From contig NC_087384.1 in NCBI RefSeq assembly GCF_963675165.1, forward strand, positions 2,192,501 through 2,256,500: a stretch of DNA of 64,000 nt, in the 5' to 3' direction. A program made the position numbers and the translations under genes. The first letter of the stretch is position 1. Each line of letters starts with the position of its first letter. The notes beneath the pieces are model-generated. The model searched no databases. It was not told the DNA's origin and saw only the letters and a list, made by a program, of their open reading frames with translations. The DNA comes from Halichondria panicea (Eukaryota > Porifera > Demospongiae > Suberitida > Halichondriidae). Below are positions 51,837 to 64,000 of this stretch, piece by piece.

Positions 51837-52986
51837 TGACTCAAATTAATACCCGTTTATAACATCGTATCTAAGTAACCTAGCTAGTGGGTTATTTTGA
51901 GGCACATTCACGGACTGCCCAAACTAGCTAGTCGCGGATTTTAGAGGTTCAATTGGCCACAGCAGAGATCGAGGTCTTTCAACCTATTTTCGAGATTCAA
52001 GGTCAATCCTCGAAAACCTTATATAGATAGTGCATCGAGCATGCATGAATGATTCATTGCCTCAATTTAGGACAAACCTGCAAAAGTTCATTACATTCGA
52101 GGTATATATATAAGATCCGTCATCGTTTTTAAGCCGCGGCTATTATCTAGCTGCCACATCGCTATTCCGGCGCTGTAAGGGTGACCGAGTCTACTGTTCT
52201 CATTTAATTTACATAGCAGTGCAGAAAGTAATATATAGCGCACAAGAATAATACCCCCCCCCTGCATGTACATGCAATCATTCTGGTATATTTATAGCTA
52301 TTAATAATTATGGGATATCGAAACATTTCAACAATTTACACAAAACACAACATACACAACCACACATAGTGATAAAGCTGATCTAAGGGTTCTGTTCTGG
52401 CATCTCTACAGTCCATGGACCAGAGTGCTGTATTATGTGCACCTCCTCACAGCTCCTATATATGCATGGAGGCAATAAAGAGTGAGTTATTGGGTAGTAC
52501 AACCGCAACCTATCAATGACAGGTGGGTGCAGGGCATACATCTGTTAGGCTATAGACACACTGAGTGTGAGTGGTAGACTATGGGCATAGGGCACAAAGT
52601 TTGCAATGTAACATTCAAATACCACACATGATGTACACAATAATATTATTATCTCGAGCTCACCTTCGAGGATCGAGGGCAGACATAACTTGTGCAGCAA
52701 TCGCCTCTTTCTTCATCTGTCTAACATCTCCAGAAGGGCCCTGAATGTCGCTTGTGAAGGCTTCTTTCTTTTCCAGATTTCAAACACTTGATCATAGCTA
52801 TATAGGTGGTTATACTGTCAATTTTCTTCAACCGAACGTCAGTTTGCTCGCCAGGGGTTAATTCCAACGCATCGACATAGAGTTCTACATTATCAAAGCA
52901 GGCAGCCAAATATGATACATCTTTTTGTTGGATTTCCCTGTCACCCAGTTGATTTGTGAAATAGTGCATGAGTTGACATTTGCCCA

Positions 52987-55761
52987 CACTGCAAAAACAC
53001 TTTTGTTATTGTGACACAGTTTGCTACCGGCACAAAATGTTATCTTGACAAAACATTTGTCAATTTCCTGCAATTATTGTTATAACGACAAATCATAGTT
53101 TATTTAACTATTAATATAGTTTATCTAACTATTAATATTTGTTATTATAATGGTAGATTGTTATTTGAACACATGTGTTGTCATTTTGTCGAAGTGTTGT
53201 TGATCTCACATTTAGTGGAAGTTACCGTTCATTGTCAAATTAACATTAATGTGTGACAATAACAAATTATAAAGTTACAGCTAGAACTCTACTAAAAGAT
53301 ACGTGCAAGTTTGCATCACTGATTTCAACCTACTCAACCTATACTCGATTACCCTAGCTCATAATAAATTGTCTACACTGAAACATCTCAGTTGCCCTGA
53401 TGCTTATATCTTTGCATGCTCATGTTCAATTGTGTATGTAGCAATTGGAGACTTGTGACTGGGCATGGTAAGTTACAGTGGCAGTGAAGAAGTCAGGAGC
53501 CTCCAGAGTCCTTCAGTGCAGTGCAGTGCAGGCAGCCTTCTCTCTAGCCTCCTTCACAAGGCCTGGCCGAAGAGCGGCCTGGGATCGAGGCTACCTTCTC
53601 TCTAGCCTCTAACTCTAGCTAGTCTCGAGGCCAGATTCTGATAAGGAGAGTTTAGCCTCGAGACTATAATTATAAGCTGGAACTATAGGTGTGGCATGAG
53701 GGGGCGTTCAGGAATAACAGGGCGAGGCCTCAAACATACTTAGCACATGGTGCTTGCAGCTGCACCAGACTGCAGCTGCTCATGCAGCTTTATACCATCA
53801 CTGACTGCATGCCTGTACCCCTGGCCCTGGCAGTGGGCTACCATGTTCCATGTACACCAGCTAGGATCTAGGAGTCAAGAGTCACCTGCATCTGCAGCTT
53901 GAAAGAAAAGACAATTGCAAGTTAGTCAGTGCTCATTGCTAAACTCAACTTATTGCCCAATACTCTCTTTCAGATTTTCTTAAAGAGTAGATAGTACCAC
54001 CATCTCAAAGAAAAAAGTTAAGTTCCATTGCATGCTGTTGGCGCATGGCATGTACATGATCCCAAAACTCTCTGAATTCACAGTTTACAAATCACTGCTA
54101 TACCGTATCGGCGTATAACTCCACCATGTACCAGCTTCAAAGAAAAAGGATTTAAGTTATGTTGCTCATTGCTAAATAAATGTGTTTACGTGTTTCTTCC
54201 AGCTGCAGATTTTACCGTACCTCGGCCCCACAATGTGTACCAGCTAGGAGTTTACTTAACCACCTTCATCGACTTCAAAGAAACGACTTGCAAGTTATGT
54301 CAGATTCCATAAAACTATATAGCTAGCTAGAGGGCAACTGTCCCTGGTTTCGACCTTCATCTGTAGCATACTGATTTACGAGTTTGTGTCTTCATGTGTC
54401 AGTTACACTGGTTTCGACTGGTCAACTTCGTCCATGGGGTGATAGCTAGTATACTGATTTACGAGTTTGTGTGTATGTGTCCTCATGTGTCAGTTACACT
54501 GGTTTCGACTGGTCAACTTCGTCCATGGGGTGATAGCTAGCATACTGATTTACGAGTTTGTGTGTATGTGTCCTCACGTGTCAGTTACACTGGTTTCGAC
54601 TGGTCAACTTCGTCCATGGGGTGATAGCTAGCATTGTAATTTACCAGTTTGTGTGTATGTGTCCTCATGCGTCAGTTACACTGGTTTCGACTGGTCAACT
54701 TCGTCCATGGGGTGATAGCTAGCATTGTAATTTACGAGTTTGTGTGTATGTGTCCTCATGCATCAGTTACACTGGTTTCGACTGGTCAACTTCGTCCATG
54801 GGGTGATAGCTAGCATTGTAATTTACGAGTTTGTGTGTATGTGTCCTCATGCGTCAGTTACACTGGTTTCGACTGGTCAACTTCGTCCATGGGGTGATAG
54901 CTAGCATTGTAATTTACGAGTTTGTGTGTATGTGTCCTCATGCGTCAGTTACACTGGTTTCGACTGGTCAACTTCGTCCATGGGGTGATAGCTAGCATAC
55001 TGATTTACGATTTTGTGTGTATGTGTCCTCACGTGTCAGTTACACTGGTTTCGACTGGTCAACTTCGTCCATGGGGTGATAGCTATAGCATACTGATTTA
55101 CGAGTTTGTGTGTATATGTGTCCTCACGTGTCAGTTACACTGGTCAACTTCGTCCATGGGGGTGATAGCTTATACTATTTACATTTTGCACTACATATGT
55201 GTTGGTAACTATAGTGACTTCAATCTTTTGTTCTGTAGGGGCTTATTGTGACGAAAATGATCTGAGGGATGTAGCGTTCATGAAACCAAACGAAACGCCT
55301 GCAGTTCACTGTACTGGAATTTCAAGAAACGCTAAGTGATGAACACTAAAAACAATTTACTGACAGAAGAAATGTATTGTGCTGCATGTCATGTGATCCA
55401 GTGATCTTATTCTATCATAAACTCATTGTTCTAATACCGTTTGACCTTCTGCATGTGTGTACGTGCGCGAGAAAACAACTAATTAAATGACAAAGGTATA
55501 GTGTTAATTTAACAAAGAAATTCACTTTATAGCAGTGTTAATTCAGCATTCACTTTGCTATTTTGACATAGAAGTACAATAAATTGGTGAAATTCAGATG
55601 ACATAATACTTTGTTGTTTTGACATCATTTCTTTGCTTGAATGGCAAAACATTGTAGGTTGTTTTACCTTTGTCATTCTAACAAATATTATTCTGTCATT
55701 GTGAGATTCATCACCGGGACAAACTTTTGTTTGTTAAATTAACAAAAGTGTTTTTGCAGTG
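52987..55761. mobile_element. 2.8 kb element interrupting the death-domain pseudogene
   Basis: Inverted ends CACTGCAAAAACACTTTTGT and ACAAAAGTGTTTTTGCAGTG bound it exactly where the paralogous gene at 15.8 kb is continuous. Subterminal regions are rich in TTGACA/TGTCAA and TTAACAAA motifs. The centre has degenerate direct repeats at about 53840-54300 and a 91-bp minisatellite. There is no transposase. CACTG ends may point to an EnSpm/CACTA-like affiliation, which is uncertain. Confidence 0.75.
54365..55180. repeat. 91-bp minisatellite, about nine units
   Basis: The unit contains GATTTACGAGTTTGTGTG, CAGTTACACTGGTTTCGACT and CTTCGTCCATGGGGTGATAG. The TCCATGG anchor recurs every 91 bp from 54431, with the last units slightly altered. 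Since 91 is not a multiple of three, the long open frame across it changes register between units and is not coding. Confidence 0.9.
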
Positions 55762-56028
55762 CAGAAACCGTTGATGAGCTGTAGCTATTCACTGGTTGAG
55801 CACGCGCAGATCCTACACTATGGAATGAAACTTAAAATAACACACTCATGCATATCCCGCTATAATTATGATACAACAACAAAACAACCAATACACACAC
55901 TAGTCGTGACGACAAAGAGCGAGTGAAAGAGGCGTGAAACTATACTCTACTTGACAAGAAGGACGAGTCCACTTTATACCTCACATAAATTAAAAATCGT
56001 GCGGTCCATTACACGGGACCTAAATATA

Positions 56029-56520
56029 ATTATGAAAGCACTGTGGATGCTGATGCCTCGATGGGGAGGCATAAAATATGAAGCTATATAGATATATCGA
56101 TTTTACAATTCAAAAAGTGGTAAATGATCGACTACGATTGTTGCTAAAAATATGCCAAAAGTTTAAAGTAATGGCTACAGCATGAAACAGCTCAGTGCAG
56201 CTTTTTGCAGCTTTTTTCTCACTCTTGCAGCTACCAATAGCTATAGCGTTTTGGTGCTACTAAGTAGAGTAGCAACACTCCATGGACAAATTTTGCTACG
56301 CAACTGTTCTGAAAGGCTACAATGGCATTCCAAGTAAGCCCACATAATTATACAACTCGAGAAAGAAGCATTATTTTGCAAATCCACATAATTATTGTAA
56401 TCGCGACTAGAAACTCTTACATGCACTCACTGAGCAACTGTAACACTCTACTCACACACACAACACACACTTATAGTCTAAGACTACGTACCATAATTAT
56501 ACCTCGCTGCTGTTATAATG
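56029..56520. mobile_element. roughly 490-bp repeat, GATGCCTCGG family
   Basis: It begins ATGAAAGCACTGTGGATGC and GATGCCTCGATGGGG, and ends near the CA tract and TACCTCGCTGCTG at 56450-56520. It is in the same family as 45365-45872 and 22975-23470. Confidence 0.55.
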
Positions 56521-57007
56521 ACACTAACTGAATACGATGAATGCTCCAAAACGTATGGCAATAATTATTATTGTGTTATAATTATGATGGATTGGCCGGT
56601 AGCTATAAAGAGGGCGTGAGTGACAACATTCCCTGGCAAGCTCACAAATAATAATATTTGGGCAGCTGACCAATTTTGTAACAAGAAGACATTCTACATC
56701 TTAAAAGTACAACACAGACGTCTAGTTAAACAATGAAAGTTTGAGGAATGTGCGAGTTTGGCAATGAATACGAATGTTTATTGCAGCTCAATAGACAGTT
56801 ATTATAAGCATGCAGTGCAAACTTGACGGCTGCATGTACAAGTGTGAGTATAGACAACAGTGTTGCTGGTGTGCATTATTAACTAGATACAGTGTGTTTT
56901 ACTACGACATTGACAGCTTTAAAGAAGTTGAGGTTAATAACTGGTCGAAGCGATTATCAAATCAAGAGTTAATATAGCTACGCAGATCAGTTAGCATTGT
57001 ATACAAA

Positions 57008-59682
57008 ATGGCAGAGAGGTGCTCACCAGTGGTTGACATGACAATAGAAGAGGCCCTAGAAATAATGGAAGCTATGATGGATCTGCTTAAGGTACGTATA
57101 TAAGAAATAACTGTTAGTGAACAAATGTAACCCAAGCAGTTACGTATAAGTATAATATACAAGTTTCACCACACAGATGCATGTCAAGCGCTTTAGCCGA
57201 TTAAGAATTTGAACACAAAGCAACTAATTTTAAAGACATTAACTCAGCAATAATGCACAGAAACTTTTGAGATTATTCTATAGCACAAACTGACTTCTTA
57301 CCTCTAATAGATAATTATAGTTATCGTACACGATATAATATAATTATAACGTATAGCGCAAAATTTTCGAGGTTGTCGTGCACGAAATCTATAATGTGTA
57401 AATATTAAAGGCGTGGCTTCCAGTAACCAATCAACCCACGAACGTTATGCAACGAAATGCTTTTAGAGGCCTTTCTACAAAAAAATATAGTGCCTCGAAC
57501 ATTTTGCACTATATATACAGGTATACTGAAATAAATTTTATGTTAGTGACCATTTTCAGCAAAAGTTGCCTGTAAGGTGCGGCCTACGAGTACCGGAGAT
57601 AGTACTAGGAGGGTCGCTAGGCACAAGGACAGAGTTACCAGAACAATACGATGCTGACATCATCATATACTCACCAGGTATATATATACCATGCAGAGGC
57701 TTATTACCATAACCACCTGTTTTTTCAAGCAGTTAAAAGAGTTTTGTCGACAATTTAACTCTGCATATAGCTACATTTCAACACTAACCCTCTCACAGAC
57801 ATCACAATTAAGGAGGTGATAAGGAATGGCTATGGACTCTGGCTAAACCAGATCAATCAGTTAATGCACTCGGAGAAAGACCTAGCTGAGGGGTTCGAAT
57901 TCCATGCCCTCACAGACAAGGGGTTGCAATTCACATTTGAGGGGATTGAGATTGAGATTATGGTCAGTCCAAATTGGAGAAAGCCAGCTGACTTCTACAC
58001 CTTCCTAGAGACTTTGAGACCAGCACACAGAAAATTGTGAGTTGGTACTAATTGGCAGGTAATTTATTATTACGCTTTGGTCTGTCTTTGTATAGGTTTA
58101 CTCAGTGTGCTGCAAAATGGCAGATCCAGTTTCTAAAAAATCAAGCTACTCGGGTGAGAAAGAGACCGTTTACTATACTATAGGTGTCTTATAATTATGT
58201 GAAAGTATAGGAGACGTTTTAGTCTTGCTTACAAGCATGATTATGAGAAAGCAGTTCTGCCATTACAGATAATTTCATTAATACATAAAAAAAGTATCAT
58301 CACTATGATTATAATAAAATTAATGCAGTGTGAGTTTTGTTGTTTATCCCATTTAGAGAGGTAATTTTTGTCGTGAGTTCATTCGTCGAGCAAAGGCATG
58401 GCGTGCGCTCAAGTGGAGGCAGTGTACGGGGGGACGAGGGAGGCCCTCCTCCTATCTGCTCTCCCTCCTGGTCATCCACGCCTACGAGAATGCTCACAAG
58501 ACACTGGGCGTGTTCTCCACACTCAGTCCAGAGACACTAGCACAACAGTGAGTGGGCGGGTAGAGAGGTAACCAAGGGTACAATGGGCACAATGTACATC
58601 AATGAGTGGGTGAATAAGGGAGGTATATATAGCTAAGTACATGCATGCATGTACAGTTAGTGGGCAGGTAAGGAAGTAACTATGAGAGCATAGTATATAT
58701 ATAGGCCTAGCTAATAATTACATAAATCGAAAACATACAACTGTATAATATATATAATTTATATACAACATAATTATATACATTGCCTATAAATTATATT
58801 TCTGCAACTTTAAGTGCTATAATTATAGCTGATTACTAAAAAGTATTAATAAATAAACAAATTGTTTATACAATGTACATACGGTAGCAATCACTGATTT
58901 GCACCAACTGCATGTAATGAAATTACTTGCAGTGCCACAGAAGAGCTAAAGAGTATTGTATACAACTGTGACAAAGTCAAGTGAGTTATAGCCCGTTTTT
59001 CATTTAACATAAAGGCGACAAGCTGTTGCTATAACAGTATATAAAGTGGAACCTCGGCTACTCGACTTGTCATATTTTCACCACGATATAATCATGTTTA
59101 ACTAATAATCAGAAAATGAGCGAGTCCATTAAATAATCTATATCTCTGGAAATTAAGGTGTCTGGATAATCAAGTGAAGTACAACCTGTGCCTTAATCTT
59201 ATAAGTGAACCAAGCTCTTTCTACAGTAAAATTTGTAGACGTTTGCCTTGGCTAGTTATTGTAGCAGGATAGACTCACTTAATCAAATTGATAATCATTG
59301 CACAACTGAACTTTACATAAGATCAACTGCTGTTACATAGTTCCTATGACATCATACATGACATCATACACTGTTATATTATAAATAGTACCAACTGTCA
59401 CAAAATTAATCCCCCCCCACGCACGCACGCACACACACACACATACACACATGCAGCATATACTGGGAGCAGTGCTACGCTATAAAGCAGTACCCTACCC
59501 TAGTTCCCCCGAGGGCACCTCGCATCATTGACCCGGCTAACCCCACACATAATCTGTACCTTACAGGGCTCGCAAATTTTGAGCCCTACAAAAGGTGTGG
59601 AGAATATGACACTGGGACGGGGGATTGGAGTTCTCTAATCAGAAACATTGGAACGCTAGACTTAAGTAAACCAGTAGAATGA
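57008..59682 (+). CDS. 2'-5'-oligoadenylate synthetase, intact seven-exon gene
   Basis: Exons 57008-57091, 57560-57677, 57799-58036, 58096-58153, 58357-58547, 58933-58980 and 59457-59682 join through GT/AG introns to 963 nt (320 residues plus stop), near the single-domain OAS length. Residues 45-61 are GGSLGTRTELPEQYDAD, the nucleotidyltransferase motif with the paired aspartates Asp59 and Asp61. The third metal-binding position falls in IEIEIMVSP and is Glu120 rather than the usual Asp. The helical OAS domain follows (FTQCAAKWQIQFL; AKAWRALKWRQC; PSSYLLSLLVIHAYENAHK), then the C-terminal signature PRIIDPANPTHNLYLTG and GTGDWSSLIRNIG. The enzyme would make 2'-5'-oligoadenylate from ATP. RNA dependence cannot be judged. 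It is the only OAS copy here without a disabling lesion. Intron 1 contains a MITE (57345-57525). Confidence 0.9.
57345..57525. mobile_element. hairpin MITE in OAS intron 1
   Basis: The left end AACGTATAGCGCAAAATTTT and the right end AACATTTTGCACTATAT are degenerate inverted ends of the ACCGTATAGCGCGAAA subfamily. TTCGAGG blocks lie just inside. Confidence 0.55.
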
Positions 59683-61744
59683 ATATAATTATCACAGCGT
59701 AATTGTGTCTATAACTATTCTATCAAAAAAATTAACATACGAATAGGGGCGTTTCACCATGCAGTATACGTGGGTGTGATTTTAATATAGAAAATATTAG
59801 CCTGCATGCATGGGGGCCAGACCTTTTCTCAGAGGGGAGAGCGGCCGAGGGGCAAGAGAAGAAAAGGCCTGGAGACTCTTGCAGCAGTCCATGTACCTAC
59901 ATGCTCTTGGAATGTCAATAATTAATTAAAACTTGTGATATTGGAGGTTGTAAAGAAGGAGTAGATGTAGCAATACTCTCATTTCGTATTCAAGAGGCAA
60001 TACTCGCATTTATTTGGGTTAAAAATCACAAGACATAGGATATGCATTTCATTGGCTCTGCATGGCCACATTCTGCAGAGCACACGGAAATGCTGCAAGA
60101 GTCTCCAGACCTAATCCTAGGGCTTACAGGACAATGGCATGATATAAACAGATATAATTATAATTATATATAATCATTATCTATCTACATATTCACCTAC
60201 AACGTAAATACATGCAAGAGACTGAGTCGAGTCGCAGCCAGTAGGCTACTCAGTGGCTGCGAGTAGCTAGCTAGCGAGTTTAAGAGTATGGTAAAGTCAA
60301 AACTAACATTTAGTAACGAGTATTAAGCTTATAGATCTATACATACACAGTATACAGTGTGAAGGCATGATCTCAGTCATGGAATAATAGTATAAATTGT
60401 CAGTACAGTTTGATCCCTAAAAACTCCTTTCCATTCAATACCAGATGACATCCACCGCCGTTCTTTAGAAACTTGTCAGACACTGAGTGGCTATATAGGT
60501 ATCCACCATGGGATGACTGGACAAGAGCCAGGAGAATCAGAGCTTTCATGAGCTTCATCTAGACTCGCAAGCCGTCACTGTTCGCCTGCAACAGTGACGG
60601 CTTGCGAGTCTAAGCTTCATGAGCTCGATAATCGATCATGCACGGGAAGCCATCTTTGAGTAATAAAATTGAAAGGTCAAGTTTGGAATATTCCTGTAAT
60701 AAAGTGAGTGAAGTGCCGTAAAACCTCTATTTAAGGCGACCCTCTAAATATGCAACATTTGGAAACTCTACTTTCGCAAAACGTAATTATTAAAAAGTGT
60801 CGCCTTAAATCGAGGTCTTACGGTGTATCGAAATATCAAAGTTTGTATCCTTCTGACAAGAAACAAGAGCAGTGCATAGCAGATTATATGAATGGCAGAG
60901 CAAACAGCATGATCACCAATTGTAAGGAATTGTATTTGAAGGTGCATCTGGAACACGGTGAAACAATAAAACAAGCTATATATATATAGAGGCTTCATGG
61001 TGGACAAAGTAGAAACACACAAAGTTACATGCAGCTATAAAATTATTAAGATTAAAATAAACATGGTCTATACATAATTATAATTATTATACACTGTTTC
61101 GGATGTGTCTACGGGATTTAGAATGCAAAGCACTGCTGTAGTACCCCGAGCGTAGCGAGTGTATTACAAGTGCCTGGCTCTATAAAAATGTAGCAAAAGT
61201 CAAATATAAGGTATAAGGTCAGCACCCCCCTAAATGTCTCTAGCTAAGGTAAGCTTTCACTAGACTGAAAAATGAACTCTCCACTAGCAAAGGTTAATCG
61301 CACTGTCCACTAGCTAAGGTCAACTCTCTACTATCGAAGGTCACCGTATACTGTTCGCTAGCAAAGGTTAATCGTACTCTCTGGGCCACTGTACAATACA
61401 AATTCGATTCACATGCAACGTAGATATACACAAGCTGATTCAAAGGGAAAAAGCATGAGCGTACAAAAGTGACAAGACAGTGGAACCCAATGAGCCAAAC
61501 TCATATATTTCATCTCCTTGCTAGCACACTCCAAGAGTATCACGGGGACTGTAGGGAAAGTTCAGCTGTTTTTACAAAGTGTGAGGGCCGGTATAATTAT
61601 GGCCTCTTCCTAGAGTTTATATATAATCAATAGTGTACATGAACTGCATGTGTACCAAAAATCACCACTAGCCTAGTATAACCTATGTCCTATAACCTAT
61701 GTCATTATTCAGTTGTGTGCTGTGTTTATGTCTGCGTCTAAATT
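59683..61744. other. intergenic DNA with hairpin MITEs
   Basis: No gene is supported. An imperfect TIR pair lies at about 59872-60110 (GGCCTGGAGACTCTTGCAGC and inverse). A 53-bp hairpin lies at 60560-60612 (TAGACTCGCAAGCC ends) and a 109-bp hairpin at 60715-60823 (CCGTAAAACCTCTATTTAAG and inverse). Imperfect direct repeats built on CTAGCAAAGGTTAATCG lie at 61250-61385. The frame at 60750-60989 overlaps the hairpin and shows no domain. Confidence 0.45.
60715..60823. mobile_element. 109-bp hairpin MITE
   Basis: CCGTAAAACCTCTATTTAAG at the left pairs with CTTAAATCGAGGTCTTACGG at the right; GCGACCC and GTGTCGC lie just inside the arms. Confidence 0.7.
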
Positions 61745-63700
61745 TTGTCTATGTCCCATTTTTTGGAAAAAATCAGACACCTGATGCCTGGCCATGCTGG
61801 AAAAGACGGTTTGAACAATTTTAAGAAGCATCAGGCCTTGCAGGAGAGTCACAGTCCAAATTTTAACAAGTCAATACATTCTTTACTGCCTATAAGAGAA
61901 GAAGCGGAGACAGTCCTAGTGTTCACTAATATTACTGCTGAGGAGCGAAGACAGTATGCTGCAGTAGTGGAAAAATGTGAGGAGTTTTTCCAAGTTTACG
62001 CAAGAACATCATTTTTGAAAAAGCTAGGTTCAACCGGAACCAACAAGCAGGAGAGACAGCGGAGCAGTACAATATGGCACTCTACACCCCTTGCCGAAAG
62101 CTGTGAATATGGTGAGACAAAGGATGAGATGATTAGAAATCGCTTATAGTAGTGGGCATCAGAGACAATACACTCTCAGAGAAGTTACAGATGGACCCAG
62201 CACTCACACTGGAATCAGCCACGATTCGCCAGAGAGAGGCAGTACATGAACAAAAAAATAACTCTTAAACAAGAAGAAGGAGCTGGTAATATCGATTTGT
62301 TAAAACGGAAATCAACCTATGGTCAAGGAAAAGGTCCTCCACGTAACCCCAAGAAAGTTAAACGAGGACAGCCAAAACAGAACAGTTTGGGGGATAAATG
62401 CCGTCGCTGTGGATGAGAGAAGCATTCCTGAGACGAGTGTCCCATGCACAAAAGACGCAGAATGTCATCACTGTAAGCGCAGAGGTCACTACAGTGTAGC
62501 TAGTTGCTACAAAAAATCCCTTTCAAGTGTCCAACAAGAAGAAGAGAGCAGTTTTTCAGACACCTCATTCCTGGATGCGGTCACACAACAAGAGAAGGAG
62601 AGCTGGACAGCTAACCTCAAAGTCAATGACAAAGAGATACCATTTAAGATTGACACAGGAGCCGAGGTCACTGCCATTACAATTGAGACATACATTACCA
62701 GGAGAGCAAAGACCAGACAAATAACGTACTGTCTGGTCCAACACAACAATCACTAGTATAGTAGTAAAAGGACAAATCACATGTGATCTCACTCTGGGTG
62801 CCAGGCGAGCCAGACAGAAACTATTCGTCGTCGATCATCTCAAAACCAACCTTCTTGGCTTACCTACTATCAAAGCTCTAAAAATGATTGCCAGAATGGG
62901 TTAAGTCCAGGCAACCGATTGGTTTCACCAAGGTATTCAAAGGACTCAGGTACGCTGTCAAGGGAATACGAAATTAACTTGGAACCTGATTGCGAAACCA
63001 CACGTAATTTACACCCCAAGACACGTGCCCCTACTATTACAACCAAAGGTCCAGTAGTTGCTTAAACGAATGGAAAAGGCAGGAATGATATCAGAGCCGA
63101 CACGTGGTGCGCAGGTATGGTTGTGACACCTAAAAAGAACGGAAACCTCCGTATCCGTATCTGTCGATCTCAAGCCACTTGTGAGACTAGAAGTCCACCC
63201 ACTGCCTACCGTCGACGAGACCTTAGCACAGATAACAGGAGCGAAAATCTTCTCCAAACTAGCAGCTTTTGGCAGACACCCCTAGCTCCCTCGTCGTGGC
63301 TACTAACCACGTTCATCACTCCAATAGGACGCTACTGCTTCAATAAACTTCCATTTGGTATTTGCAGTGCACCAGAAGTGCTCCAACGCTGCATGAACAA
63401 GATTCTATAGTAGGCCTACCGGGAGTATAGTATGTCAGATCGACGACATATTGGTGTTTGGGAGCACCCAAGAGGAACACGACACGAATCTGGAAACGTA
63501 TTGAGAAAGCCCATGCATGTATATACACTCAGCAAAGAGAAATGCGAGTACAACATGACTACAATCACATTCTTAGGACACATGGTTGGCCCGGACGGTG
63601 TCAAAGCATACCCAAAGGAAGCGGAAGCAATTGAAAAAATGAACCCTCCAACCAACACGTCGAAGCTTCGAAGATTCCTAGGAATGGTAAACCAACTGGG
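61745..63700 (+). pseudogene. degenerate Ty3/gypsy-type retroelement (gag-protease-RT part)
   Basis: A gag-like frame at 61745-62149 is followed, after stops and frame changes, by three recognisable blocks. They are a CCHC zinc knuckle (CHHCKRRGHYSVASC, about 62464-62508), an aspartic-protease motif (IDTGAEVTA, about 62650-62676) and reverse-transcriptase blocks. The RT blocks include VVTPKKNGNLRI near 63120, LPFGICSAPE near 63350 and the catalytic region ending IDDILVFG near 63435. The first residue of the usual YxDD box is not tyrosine. The RT connection region (FLGHMVGPDG, LRRFLGMVNQL) ends at 63700, where a MITE begins. RNase H, integrase and LTRs are not seen. Several stops and frameshifts make it inactive. 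Confidence 0.8.
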
Positions 63701-63901
63701 TGGAAAATTTCGAGGGTGTAAATTTTCGTGCAATTGTCTTATTTGGAAAATTTCGCGGGTAGTAAATTTCGTGGAGTTAGGGTGTGGCACTATCTCGCAT
63801 GCGTATACGAAGCCTTCCATGGGTTTAATTTTCGTGTTCTGCAGCCACCCACGAAAAACGCGAAATTAAAAACACCTCGAAATGTTCTACCCGTACGGTA
63901 T
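63700..63901. mobile_element. hairpin MITE truncating the retroelement
   Basis: AAAATTTCGAGGGTGTAAATTTTCG at the left and the right end AAATGTTCTACCCGTACGGTA carry the TTTCGTGG and complementary CCACGAAA blocks typical of the ACCGTATAGCG-type MITEs. Retroelement coding similarity stops exactly at its left side. Confidence 0.5.
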
Positions 63902-64000
63902 ACTGTACCGCAAGAGTAGAGGAGAGTTTCACAGAATAATTATAGGGGCATAATTTCTTGTGTTCAAATCAGAATTAAAGACAAAGTATTCTTTGTTGTT

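Larger units (their letters stand above)
52447..55849 (-). pseudogene. second death-domain gene, split by a transposon
   Basis: This is a paralogue of the gene at 15105-15850. The 5' part (55849-55762) aligns with the start of that gene but reads into TAA after five codons. The death-domain part lies at 52986-52664 (REIQQKDVSYLAACFDNVEL, then YIAMIKCLK), with a frameshift before the conserved tryptophan segment. The last exon after TATATAG at 52455 gives Glu-Leu-stop, parallel to Ala-Leu-stop in the other copy. A 2.8 kb element sits between the two halves. The copy cannot encode an intact protein. Confidence 0.75.

Noticed and set aside
54922-55251. 109-codon open frame
   Set aside because: It runs through the 91-bp minisatellite, whose unit is not a multiple of three; no domain is present.

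Overview
This 64 kb window is eukaryotic, AT-rich nuclear DNA, most likely from a demosponge. Coding information is split into short exons with GT/AG junctions, non-coding DNA is packed with small terminal-inverted-repeat (TIR) transposons, and the gene families (2'-5'-oligoadenylate synthetases with a sponge-like seven-exon layout, an ankyrin-ZU5-UPA protein, small death-domain genes) fit Porifera. The species cannot be named from sequence alone.

Layout. (1) 0.5-10.9 kb, plus strand: a decayed cluster of oligoadenylate synthetase (OAS) copies. It holds a 3' fragment (513-1122), a second fragment (3783-4185), a nearly complete seven-exon copy with one frameshift and a 2.5 kb DNA transposon in its last intron (5174-10024), and an N-terminal fragment (10594-10869). 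(2) 11.0-12.6 kb, plus: a four-exon coiled-coil gene of about 203 residues. (3) 12.6-18.8 kb: transposon-rich DNA around a small two-exon death-domain gene on the minus strand (15105-15850). (4) 18.8-47.7 kb, minus: one large gene encoding about 17 ankyrin repeats, a linker, a ZU5 domain and a UPA domain. The 23 core exons are phase-consistent and sum to 2,910 nt (970 codons). Its centre (26.6-44.6 kb) is a tandem array of 3-5.4 kb near-identical segments, each carrying two 99-nt exons that encode one ankyrin repeat each. Possible 5' exons lie at 48.7-49.6 kb. (5) 50-56.5 kb: nested MITEs and a second death-domain gene, split by a 2.8 kb element that contains a 91-bp minisatellite. (6) 57.0-59.7 kb, plus: an intact seven-exon OAS gene (963 nt, 320 residues). 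(7) 59.7-64 kb: hairpin MITEs and a degenerate Ty3/gypsy-type retroelement.

Biologically the window looks like an innate-immunity neighbourhood: nucleotide-second-messenger synthetases, an ankyrin-rich ZU5-UPA protein (the FIIND-like module used in PIDD, UNC5 and NLRP1/CARD8 proteins) and death-domain proteins. Gene duplication, tandem exon duplication and transposon insertion are all visible in progress. Whether these genes act together is inference. Products, splice sites and phases were read directly from the sequence; no alignment search was run.
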